Shown here in pieces: positions 7,842 to 14,405 of a stretch of 14,408 nt of DNA. The notes below the pieces were generated by a model. It had not been told where the DNA came from, did no database searches, and saw only the letters and a list, made by a program, of their open reading frames with translations. Within the stretch, counting starts at the first letter, position 1. Each line of letters starts with the position of its first letter. The position numbers were made by a program, and so were the translations under genes. Origin of the DNA: Paramuribaculum sp. (lineage in GTDB: Bacteria > Bacteroidota > Bacteroidia > Bacteroidales > Muribaculaceae); the NCBI GenBank assembly GCA_029051835.1, contig JAIDKJ010000289.1:1-14408 (forward strand), given 5' to 3'.

Positions 7842-7879
7842 GATGTATCGCCAAACGATACATCGCCGGACTAATTTCG
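7842..7879 (+). promoter_or_regulatory. Promoter with perfect inverted-repeat operator for the membrane-protein gene
   Basis: A perfect inverted repeat with 9-bp arms, GATGTATCG (7842-7850) and CGATACATC (7856-7864), is separated by CCAAA. A near-consensus -7 box TAATTTCG (7872-7879) follows 8 bp after the 8-bp core arm (core 7843-7863). The predicted leader to the ATG at 7907 is about 20 bases. No TTG -33 element is seen, so either repression by occlusion or activation by the bound regulator is possible. There is no T-run after the repeat, so a terminator is unlikely. Confidence 0.6.
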
Positions 7880-7906
7880 CGCTTGAAAAATAAATCCACT
7901 ATAATT

Positions 7907-8143
7907 ATGACATTAACCGAATTAAACTTCAATTTTTTCAAGGCACATCTGCTTATGGTGCTGGGCATCTTTGCAGGTGAGCTTGTGGCAGTGCTACGCT
8001 GCCTACGTCATCCATTGCTTTTCGGGATTCTGTGCGGACTACTGCTGTCGGCCCACATCTACAGACGGTGCATCATTGCGCTGAGAAAAGAGTACAAACG
8101 CTTAAAAGACAAACACAACAATGAGAACAAAAACATTTCGTGA
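7907..8143 (+). CDS. Small membrane protein of unknown function
   Basis: A 78-residue protein from the ATG at 7907. The frame is open upstream into the HAD gene, but that part overlaps the promoter and is rejected as coding. Two hydrophobic spans (about residues 12-28 and 35-50) are separated by a short RCLRH turn, and the tail is strongly charged (RKEYKRLKDKHNNENKNIS). It could be a two-helix inner-membrane hairpin. The last 23 bases overlap the start of the next gene in another frame, implying co-expression. I do not recognise the family. Its promoter has the perfect operator at 7842-7864. Confidence 0.6.
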   Translation: MTLTELNFNFFKAHLLMVLGIFAGELVAVLRCLRHPLLFGILCGLLLSAHIYRRCIIALRKEYKRLKDKHNNENKNIS

Positions 8144-8852
8144 ATACCTCGAATGCTGCCGGTTCGACGACATCTGGACTGCCATGACCGAAAATTTTCC
8201 CGAGCCGGATGAACTCAAGACTGTATATGCCGAATACTGCGAGAAACTCAAAGCGCTCCCTCCGTACCCGGCCGACGGCCTGATAGATATTTCGGGGCGG
8301 CCCACAAGTCGGCCAGACGGCATGAATGCCGCACCCGACTTGCTTATCGACAAGCAGGTGGAGGCCTACGGCGAATCCCCCGCATACGCTGCCGCCGTGC
8401 TTCTTTACTGGGCTTCGCTACACACCTTCCACACCTCGAAAGAGCACGACGACGATCTCGGCAGATGGCTCGACATCATTGAAGCTGACGATTGCAAGGC
8501 GTTGGGGCAGTATATGATGGAATCAATTAAGCCTCAACCATTCGCCACGGAGATGCGCGACAGCATCCAACGCAAAGAACGGCTCTTCTGGGAAGAAACG
8601 TTTTCACACACATCGTCGGGCGACTGGCGGGGCATACTCTACGTGCTGAAACGCAAACTCGAATACGACATGGGATTCATGCGAGGCTATGCCGATCATG
8701 CCGGCCGCGAATACGATGCCGACCGCATGCAGCTGTGCTGCAACCTGATCGATGGAGCCACGGCCGACATCTACCCCGACGAACGCGCCCGACGTATGCT
8801 CAGCCTGCTGTTCAGAACCCTTGACCGCAACATCACATCCTGGAGCGATTGA
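8121..8852 (+). CDS. Uncharacterised 243-residue protein
   Basis: Begins with ATG at 8121 inside the 3' end of the small membrane-protein gene (23-bp overlap). It is soluble, acidic and mostly helical in appearance, with no signal peptide. The N-terminal FREYLECCRFDDIWTAM and the C-terminal half (LEYDMGFMRGYADHAGREYD through MLSLLFRTLDRN) look like conserved-type segments, but I cannot name a family with confidence. It resembles Bacteroidetes 'hypothetical' proteins of mobile or conflict loci only in a general way. No catalytic motif is evident; HTSKEHDDD is a local His/Asp cluster. Its pairing with a membrane protein under the shared operator ties it to the WYL-controlled genes. Confidence 0.75.
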   Translation: MRTKTFREYLECCRFDDIWTAMTENFPEPDELKTVYAEYCEKLKALPPYPADGLIDISGRPTSRPDGMNAAPDLLIDKQVEAYGESPAYAAAVLLYWASLHTFHTSKEHDDDLGRWLDIIEADDCKALGQYMMESIKPQPFATEMRDSIQRKERLFWEETFSHTSSGDWRGILYVLKRKLEYDMGFMRGYADHAGREYDADRMQLCCNLIDGATADIYPDERARRMLSLLFRTLDRNITSWSD

Positions 8853-8888
8853 GCTGCAGCCATTCACATCTGTCCCAAATCAGTTTCG

Positions 8889-8918
8889 AAGCGTACCGGT
8901 CGGCCGATCAGTACGCTT
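8889..8918. terminator. Hairpin between convergent genes, possible bidirectional terminator
   Basis: Arms AAGCGTAC (8889-8896) and GTACGCTT (8911-8918) are perfectly complementary, and an inner TCGGCCGA palindrome extends the stem. It includes the stop and last three codons of the minus-strand rtcB gene and lies 36 bp after the stop of the plus-strand 243-residue gene. The flanking T-runs are weak on both sides, so efficiency is uncertain. Confidence 0.4.
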
Positions 8919-10191
8919 TGAAATTGAATATCGGACGGATAATCGCATCAACATTGACGGTATCGCCAATATTGGCTATTATTTCCCCGGCAGGCTTGTA
9001 GACCATCGGCGACTCGTCGCGCGTGAAATCGTTGACCGACTCCGAATAGACGCCACGCATGGATGCCTCGAAATCCTCCATCGTGATTTTTGCGTAGGCC
9101 TGGCTACGGCTCAAGACACGCCCTGCGCCGTGAGGCGCGGATCTGTTCCAGTCGGGATTGCCCTTTCCGGTGCAGAGCAACGAACCGTCGCGCATATTCA
9201 GCGGTATGATGCACCGCTCCCCTGCCGATGCCGAAATGGCGCCCTTGCGGATCATATTGTCATCGCTGATATAGTTGTGGACCGATTCGAATTCATCTTT
9301 CACCTCGACGTCAGGAAAGAAACGCATGAGCAGCAACGAGATGAGCCGGCGGTTGAGCACAGCCCAGCGCTGACAAAGGCGCATATCATGAAGATATTGT
9401 TCACGCACCTCACCCTCAACGTAGCAGAGCGCGGCAGGAAGCGAAGGCTCTGCATCCCGACGCTCCTTACGCATTTTTTTGATGACACTCTGCAGCTCCG
9501 AGCGACGTCCGGCCGCCTTGTATTCCTCTATTGTCCGCTTTATGGTAGCCTCCAGCTCATCGGCGCCGGCAGTAAGATGTCGGACAGCCTTTGCCTGATA
9601 TATGTCGGCCACCTGCTTGCCGAGATTGCGCGAACCGGTATGGATCACGAGATACACATTCCCTTCATCATCCTTGTCGAGTTCGATGAAATGATTGCCT
9701 CCGCCAAGCGAGCCGATGGCTTTGTTGATATGTCCCGAATCTTTTATTTCCCGATAGCAGTAGAGTTCGGTCACAAGCCGCTTTGCCTCGCGATATATTT
9801 CCATCTCTTCCCCAACGAGAGGACCGAAACCACGCTTCTCCTCACGCACCCTCATACCCGACGGCACAGTGCTCAGTATATGCTCATGAAATGCATGAAA
9901 GTCAACACCATCATCTTGCTTCGCAAAAAACTCTATGTCAGTCATCTTGCCGAGATTGAGTATGCGCATACCGCATCCGATATCGACACCTACTATATTG
10001 GGAATCACCTTGTCGCCGAGATCGCCGGTAAACCCTATGACACATCCCGCACCCGCATGCACGTCGGGCATAATGCGTATCTTCCTGTCGGAAAACACGT
10101 CGATTGAAAGCAATTCCCTGATCTGTGCCAAGGCACTCTCTTCGACATTGTCTGTGAATATCTTCACGTCATATCCTTCTATTGTCTTCAT
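8908..10191 (-). CDS. rtcB: RtcB-family RNA ligase (first of two)
   Basis: A 427-residue protein. The RtcB metal and active-site motifs are all present: MPDVHAGAGCVIG (Asp43, His45), VGVDIGCGM (Asp70, Cys73), [27 protein letters not shown] and SAPHGAGR with the guanylylated His at about residue 354. RtcB joins 2',3'-cyclic-phosphate or 3'-phosphate RNA ends to 5'-OH ends using GTP and Mn2+. A charged helical segment (about residues 205-260, LEATIKRTIEEYKAAGRRSE onward) is longer than in the second RtcB of this window. No archease gene is adjacent. It is transcribed alone with a leader of about 15 bases from a promoter whose operator matches that of the second rtcB. Confidence 0.95.
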   Translation of the reverse strand: MKTIEGYDVKIFTDNVEESALAQIRELLSIDVFSDRKIRIMPDVHAGAGCVIGFTGDLGDKVIPNIVGVDIGCGMRILNLGKMTDIEFFAKQDDGVDFHAFHEHILSTVPSGMRVREEKRGFGPLVGEEMEIYREAKRLVTELYCYREIKDSGHINKAIGSLGGGNHFIELDKDDEGNVYLVIHTGSRNLGKQVADIYQAKAVRHLTAGADELEATIKRTIEEYKAAGRRSELQSVIKKMRKERRDAEPSLPAALCYVEGEVREQYLHDMRLCQRWAVLNRRLISLLLMRFFPDVEVKDEFESVHNYISDDNMIRKGAISASAGERCIIPLNMRDGSLLCTGKGNPDWNRSAPHGAGRVLSRSQAYAKITMEDFEASMRGVYSESVNDFTRDESPMVYKPAGEIIANIGDTVNVDAIIRPIFNFKAY

Positions 10192-10212
10192 AACTCAAAC
10201 TGTATTACGCCG

Positions 10213-10249
10213 CAAAGTTACCCACCCGTTGCGCAACCATTTTGCGCAC
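10213..10249 (-). promoter_or_regulatory. rtcB (first) promoter with palindromic operator
   Basis: The minus strand reads: distal arm GTGCGCAA, spacer AATGG, proximal arm TTGCGCAA (site 10229-10249), then 8 bp, then a perfect -7 box TAACTTTG (10220-10213) and GCGG. The second rtcB promoter has the same arms with one base different, the same 5-bp spacer and the same 8-bp gap. No TTG lies at the normal -33 distance, so the operator replaces that element. Confidence 0.7.
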
Positions 10250-10394
10250 ATCTAAAAAAATCGGAAAGCATCATTATGCATGATTGCTGTCAACCCCTCT
10301 CCCGCAAAAAAAACATGTACGGTATCTTACAGCGACATAGCGGGCGCTACCGCCGAGTGGTAAAAATTTCTACAAATCTTCTTCAATTTATTTT

Positions 10395-10425
10395 TTGAAT
10401 AACCGATGGATAATTGCTACCTTTG
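10395..10425 (+). promoter_or_regulatory. Promoter of the TerB-like gene
   Basis: TTG (10395-10397), 20 bp, then TACCTTTG (10418-10425) is a textbook Bacteroidetes primary-sigma promoter (-33 TTTG, -7 TAnnTTTG). It predicts a leader of about 125 bases to the ATG at 10559. There is no palindrome at the position used in the rtcB and WYL promoters, so this gene is probably outside that control. The rest of the 10250-10558 gap shows only minor dyads such as TAGCG-GG-CGCTA near 10338-10349. Confidence 0.65.
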
Positions 10426-10558
10426 CGTCGCTTCAGTCCGTTGAAACATAGTTCTTGCCGCCTGCCATGAATCGACAAGCATATAATAGAACCACTATTT
10501 TAACGAACCACAGCTACAGTTAACATCAATAAATCATCAACAAATTCACACTTCTATC

Positions 10559-11002
10559 ATGGGACTTTTTGATAAGATTTTCAACGCAGTACCTGAAGAG
10601 GACAAACTCACCAAACAGGAAGCTTTTGCCGGCATCGCTCTTGCTATGGCCGGTGCTGACGGCAGCATCTCGCAGGCTGAATGGGACGGAATCGTCAACT
10701 ATATCCGCCGCCTCCGTCTTTACGACAACTTCTCCGGTCCGGCTTTCGACAAAATGTTCGACAAACTGTTCCGCATACTCAAGAGCCAGGGCGCAAGCGC
10801 GCTTGTAGCCTCGTCGATCGAAGGACTTCCCGAGGATCTTAAGCTCACCGCATTTGCCTGCGCTGTCGACATCGCACTGGCCGACGGAGTGCTTGAGGAG
10901 GAGGAGAAGGACATCATCAATCAGCTTGCAGAGTCACTTCAGATTCCTGAACAGATCGCCATTTCAATCATCGAAGTGCTGATCATCAAAAACAAGGCAT
11001 AA
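10559..11002 (+). CDS. TerB-like (tellurite-resistance TerB fold) protein
   Basis: A 147-residue protein, acidic and helical. It contains two related acidic loops, AMAGADGSISQAEWDGI (GADG at 32-35) and IALADGVLEEEEKDII (LADG at 107-110), the hallmark of the TerB fold, which binds metal between helices. The length fits a stand-alone TerB domain. There is no signal peptide or membrane span. TerB proteins occur in stress, phage-defence and metal-response settings, but the biochemical role is unclear. It is monocistronic, with its own strong promoter upstream and a strong terminator 26 bp downstream. Confidence 0.75.
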   Translation: MGLFDKIFNAVPEEDKLTKQEAFAGIALAMAGADGSISQAEWDGIVNYIRRLRLYDNFSGPAFDKMFDKLFRILKSQGASALVASSIEGLPEDLKLTAFACAVDIALADGVLEEEEKDIINQLAESLQIPEQIAISIIEVLIIKNKA

Positions 11003-11017
11003 TCGAGTATTGCCCTG

Positions 11018-11070
11018 AAAAAAAATCCGGACGCTGTGTCAAGTTTTGTTTGACACAGCGTCCTTATTAT
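11018..11070. terminator. Strong bidirectional intrinsic terminator
   Basis: A 14-bp perfect stem is formed by GGACGCTGTGTCAA (11029-11042) and TTGACACAGCGTCC (11050-11063) around a 7-base loop. Eight A residues precede it (11018-11025) and TTATTATT follows it, so it can stop transcription from the TerB-like gene rightward and from the second WYL gene leftward. Confidence 0.9.
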
Positions 11071-11083
11071 TGTCATTCGTCTT

Positions 11084-11121
11084 GAGAGCGCGTAGTCAGA
11101 GCGGTTCAGATGGCAGGAGCC
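11084..11121 (+). repeat. Imperfect 38-nt repeat, copy 2
   Basis: Partner of 7216-7253, with GAGAG, GTCAGAG and CAGATGG blocks at the same spacing. It sits between the terminator and the 3' end of the second WYL gene. Both copies lie in 3' flanks of genes. The rest of 11122-11196 shows no gene. Confidence 0.4.
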
Positions 11122-11196
11122 CGACCCTGCTTCACTCTTTCAGGGATCTACCCATAATCTTTATGTGGTATAATAGGATTCAACCACCCTCTCAGT

Positions 11197-12225
11197 TCAA
11201 CCAGGCGAATTATAACGCCTTGCGGCACGAGTGACGCTTTCGGCCACCTTTTCGCGGAGCGAAGGCGGCGCTATGACCTCCACATGGCCTCCAAAACCGA
11301 GTATCAACCGCTCCAGCTCGTTGTTGATCACCACCTTGAGCGAAATCTGTATACTGCCGTCGCCCAACCGCTGTTCCACCTTCTGCGACCTGTGGAACGG
11401 CTTCGACTCCACGTAGGGCGCCTGCTGACGGTCAACCCTGATCACTACGCGACGGGCCTTGTCATGAATACCCTTGGTGACACCGACCGTATCGTCAAAG
11501 AAGTGACCGGGATCGAAATCCACACACTTTTTGAACGGATGCTCCCTGTCAATAGCCACGGAATGAATACGGTCGAGAGCGAAGATATTCACCTGAGGCG
11601 TGCGGTTTGATGCTTTTTCGCCTATCAGAAACCAGCGGTTGCGATACTCTTTCAACAGATACGGATATACCACCACCGAGTTGGCCTGACGAGCCTTGAA
11701 CGAACGGTACTCTATGACGATCGTCTGCTGACGGCGCACCGCATCATATATCGCCCCGATATGACGCGCTCCCCGATAGCCGGGCACATGCTCCATATCC
11801 ATAGCCGGCACCGAGTCGCCGGTATGACGTGAGATCTGCTCGTTGAGCTTGCTTATGATATCGATCGACGATGACAACTGCGGGAAACACTGCAGCTGAC
11901 GCAATATGTCGAGAGCCGAGTTGAGCGCGTCAAGCCCCTCGTCATTGAGCGGCAGATGGGTGATGCTGAAGTCCGGATCGTCGTACTCGTAATATTTGTT
12001 GTCGCGCACCACTATCGGAGCATTGTAGCCAAGACGATCGCTGCGCATCAGCGCCAGATCGTTCTGAAAAGTGCGACGGCTCACCGGATTGCTCCGCCCC
12101 TCATAATCCGCAAGCGCGTCGGTGCAGGCATCAATCAGATCATTTATCGTCCACCGGCGATAACGGTTCTGCAGGCATTTGTCGATCGTCGAAATACGTA
12201 TCAGAGTAGCACGGTTGAGAGGCAT
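11197..12225 (-). CDS. WYL-domain transcriptional regulator (second of two)
   Basis: A 342-residue protein with an N-terminal winged helix-turn-helix (about residues 1-75, RRWTINDLIDACTDALADY through SRRTFQNDLALMRSD), a middle linker, the WYL core (RRQQTIVIEYRSF, YPYLLKEYRNRWFLIGE, NIFALDRIHSVAI) and a WCX C-terminal domain (RRVVIRVDRQQAPYVESKPFH, then GGHVEVIAPPSLREKV). It is longer than the first WYL protein, mainly through the linker. It is divergent from the second rtcB gene with 378 bp between them; WYL regulators beside rtcB-prfH pairs are a pattern I know from Bacteroidetes. It is the best candidate to bind the GTGCGCAA/TTGCGCAC operators, by location only. Its own -7 box is not obvious (TATTTTTT at 12244-12237 is one mismatch away). 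Confidence 0.9.
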   Translation of the reverse strand: MPLNRATLIRISTIDKCLQNRYRRWTINDLIDACTDALADYEGRSNPVSRRTFQNDLALMRSDRLGYNAPIVVRDNKYYEYDDPDFSITHLPLNDEGLDALNSALDILRQLQCFPQLSSSIDIISKLNEQISRHTGDSVPAMDMEHVPGYRGARHIGAIYDAVRRQQTIVIEYRSFKARQANSVVVYPYLLKEYRNRWFLIGEKASNRTPQVNIFALDRIHSVAIDREHPFKKCVDFDPGHFFDDTVGVTKGIHDKARRVVIRVDRQQAPYVESKPFHRSQKVEQRLGDGSIQISLKVVINNELERLILGFGGHVEVIAPPSLREKVAESVTRAARRYNSPG

Positions 12226-12422
12226 AAGTAACTCTTAAAAAATAGTTTTAATCATTCTACTTACCAGTAACTCATGCATACTGCGGTGCTTTTTGATTTT
12301 GTTCGGCGCTTTTTTGCTTTCATCCTCAGTTGTGTGGCTCGCTACACGCCTTCGGCTTCAAACAAAAATCACTCGAACAAATCTCTAAAATCACTCGCAG
12401 CTAATTTTTGCGAGTTACTTAT
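12224..12422. repeat. Cluster of short repeats in the WYL-rtcB intergenic region
   Basis: ATAAGTAACTC (12224-12234) and GAGTTACTTAT (12412-12422) form an 11-bp perfect inverted repeat 177 bp apart; AGTAACTC recurs at 12266-12273. AAAATCACTCG is directly repeated at 12365-12375 and 12387-12397, a 22-bp period. ACTCGCA (12393-12399) and TGCGAGT (12409-12415) form a hairpin-like dyad. GTGTGG/CTACAC (12332-12347) is a small stem with one G-U pair. The region is AT-rich and shows no credible gene. Regulator binding sites or a small dispersed element are both possible. Confidence 0.5.
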
Positions 12423-12459
12423 CAAAGATATTTTGGCAAAAATAAAAAATTTCTCCGCG

Positions 12460-12496
12460 GTGCGCAAATATATTGCGCACTGCCATCTCAACTTTG
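12460..12496 (+). promoter_or_regulatory. rtcB2-prfH promoter with perfect palindromic operator
   Basis: Perfect 8-bp arms GTGCGCAA (12460-12467) and TTGCGCAC (12473-12480) flank ATATA. A -7-like box CAACTTTG (12489-12496) follows after 8 bp, then CAGCG. The leader to the ATG at 12604 would be about 100 bases. The layout is the same as at the first rtcB (10213-10249). The -7 box has C instead of the first T and no -33 is present, suggesting a weak promoter that depends on the bound factor. Confidence 0.7.
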
Positions 12497-12603
12497 CAGC
12501 GAATCTCAACGGCAAGCCGTCAAACACCCCCAAAGTCCCCCCTTAATGCGCCCTGAGGCCAACCACAATCGCTTTGCCGCCACACCATAATATAAAAAAA
12601 GAA

Positions 12604-13803
12604 ATGACAATCAACGGAAAAACCACATCGGCTGAAATATTCACCGACAATATCGAACCGACAGCCCTCGAATGGGTGACGGAGCTTTGCAATCATCCGG
12701 CCATGACGGATGTTCCCGTGGTGCAGATGCCCGATGTCCATGCCGGCAGCTCCTGCAACGTGGGCACCGCCTACCCGATTGGAGCATACGCAAATCCCGA
12801 TCACGTGGGCGTGGATATAGGCTGCACCATCTCTATGCACCGCCTTTCAGCAGTTGTCGATCCCGCCGACTTCCCACTGCTCGACCATCGTATAAGAGAA
12901 GCCGTCCCGACGGGCAAAGAGATCTGTGCCAGGAATTCATTGAATGAGAAAGAGCTCTTCAAGTTCCTGAACTCGCAATATCAGAAATCACGCTCAGCAT
13001 CACCCGATCTTATCAATGAATCGCCACGTATTGATGCTAAGTATATAAGCGATTTCTGCCGACGCATCAAACTGCAGGAAGGCATATTCTATAAAAGCAT
13101 CGGCACCCTTGGCGGAGGCAACCATTTCATAGAGTATGGCGAGGATCAGGATTCCGGAGAAGCGTGGCTGACCATACACTGCGGCTCGCGTAATCTTGGC
13201 GTCAAAGTAGCAGGCTACTGGCATAATATCGCTCAGAAGCCCGGCCGATCAGAATACACGGGCTTTCTTTGCGGCGATTCATTGCGCGGCTATCTCTCCG
13301 ACATGATCATCGCACAAGCCTATGCCCTCTACAATCACCTGACAATACGCGACCGGATATTCGCGATTCTCAAAAAAACATGCAAAGCCAAATGCACAGA
13401 GTCGATCATAACCACCCACAACTACGTAGCGCTGACCGACGGACAACCGATGCTCCGAAAGGGAGCTATCGACGCCTCCTATGGTAGAAAAGTTGCCATC
13501 CCGTTCAATATGCGCGACGGCATAGCCATATGCATCGGCAAAGGAAACGGACGATGGCTCAATACCGCGCCACACGGAGCCGGACGCCATATAAGTCGCA
13601 CACAGGCAAAAAAACAGATCGGTATCACCGAATTTGAGAACGCGATGACCGGCATCTATTCATCATCAGTCAACAAACATACGCTCGATGAATCGCCCAT
13701 GGCATATAAGCCTACCGATGAAATACTTGAACTTATCAAACCCACGGTCGACATCATCTCTATGATCCGACCCAGACTCAACATCAAAGACAACGGAGAA
13801 TGA
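12604..13803 (+). CDS. rtcB2: RtcB-family RNA ligase of the PrfH-linked type (RtcB2)
   Basis: A 399-residue protein from the ATG at 12604; an in-frame TTG ten codons upstream is unlikely. Motifs are [14 protein letters not shown] (Asp44, His46), [10 protein letters not shown] (Asp71, Cys74), [30 protein letters not shown] and TAPHGAGR with the GMP-accepting His at about residue 324. All residues needed for Mn2+ binding and guanylylation appear present. It overlaps the prfH start by 4 bp (ATGA). RtcB2-PrfH pairs are known to mend 16S rRNA cut in the decoding centre, as by colicin E3-type ribotoxins: PrfH recognises the damaged ribosome and RtcB2 reseals the RNA. That role is inferred here from gene pairing. 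Confidence 0.93.
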   Translation: MTINGKTTSAEIFTDNIEPTALEWVTELCNHPAMTDVPVVQMPDVHAGSSCNVGTAYPIGAYANPDHVGVDIGCTISMHRLSAVVDPADFPLLDHRIREAVPTGKEICARNSLNEKELFKFLNSQYQKSRSASPDLINESPRIDAKYISDFCRRIKLQEGIFYKSIGTLGGGNHFIEYGEDQDSGEAWLTIHCGSRNLGVKVAGYWHNIAQKPGRSEYTGFLCGDSLRGYLSDMIIAQAYALYNHLTIRDRIFAILKKTCKAKCTESIITTHNYVALTDGQPMLRKGAIDASYGRKVAIPFNMRDGIAICIGKGNGRWLNTAPHGAGRHISRTQAKKQIGITEFENAMTGIYSSSVNKHTLDESPMAYKPTDEILELIKPTVDIISMIRPRLNIKDNGE

Positions 13804-14405
13804 ACCATTATATACAGATTACAGCCGGACGAGGCCCCGTGGAATGCGCCAGAGCTGTCACACTCGTTGCGCGCAAGCTGCTTGACGCCATCCCGTCATT
13901 GACAATGGTCGACTGCGAGCCGCACAATCAACAGCAAGGATGCCTGATGTCGATCACATTCGCCTCCGACGAACCGATACAGACAGCTACGGTCGATGAG
14001 TGGCAAGGCACTGTGTTGTGGCGTTCGACCCACAATCCCTACCGTCCGGGGCACAAACGCAGCAACTGGTTTGTCGGCATCAACTTCTTCAGCGAAATGG
14101 AACTGCCCGAAATCACAGAGGCCGACATCGCCTACGAAACCTGTCGGTCAGGAGGCAAAGGCGGACAGAATGTCAACAAAGTAGAAACCGCAGTCAGAGC
14201 CACACACCTCCCTACAGGACTCGCCGTAAAATGCTCCGACGAAAGATCCCAGTCGCAAAACAAAGTCCGTGCCCGCGAACGGCTGCTGCTGAAACTCCGC
14301 CAACTGAACGACAAAGCCAAAGCCGATGCCCAAGCCCGGCGATGGAGCTGCCACGACAATCTTGAACGCGGCAACCCGACAAAAAAATTCAGCGGACCAT
14401 TATAA
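13800..14405 (+). CDS. prfH: Peptide chain release factor homologue PrfH (ribosome rescue/repair)
   Basis: A 201-residue protein whose ATG overlaps the rtcB2 stop. The peptidyl-hydrolysis loop is intact ([21 protein letters not shown], Gly121-Gly122-Gln123), followed by [18 protein letters not shown]. Ahead of it is the PrfH-type segment [20 protein letters not shown]. It is much shorter than RF1/RF2 (about 360 residues) and lacks their full codon-reading domain, as expected for PrfH. The product is thought to bind ribosomes with a cleaved decoding centre, release the peptide and allow RtcB2 to repair the 16S rRNA. The stop TAA lies three bases before the window edge. Confidence 0.93.
   Translation: MNHYIQITAGRGPVECARAVTLVARKLLDAIPSLTMVDCEPHNQQQGCLMSITFASDEPIQTATVDEWQGTVLWRSTHNPYRPGHKRSNWFVGINFFSEMELPEITEADIAYETCRSGGKGGQNVNKVETAVRATHLPTGLAVKCSDERSQSQNKVRARERLLLKLRQLNDKAKADAQARRWSCHDNLERGNPTKKFSGPL

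Noticed and set aside
12274..12546. 90-residue open frame in the WYL-rtcB2 gap
   Set aside because: Spans the operator and -7 box of rtcB2, has low-complexity composition, no recognisable domain and no start signal; better explained as regulatory DNA.
13867..13876. TTGCGCGCAA palindrome inside prfH
   Set aside because: Resembles the rtcB operator arms but lacks the 5-bp spacer and -7 box and lies in coding sequence; likely chance.
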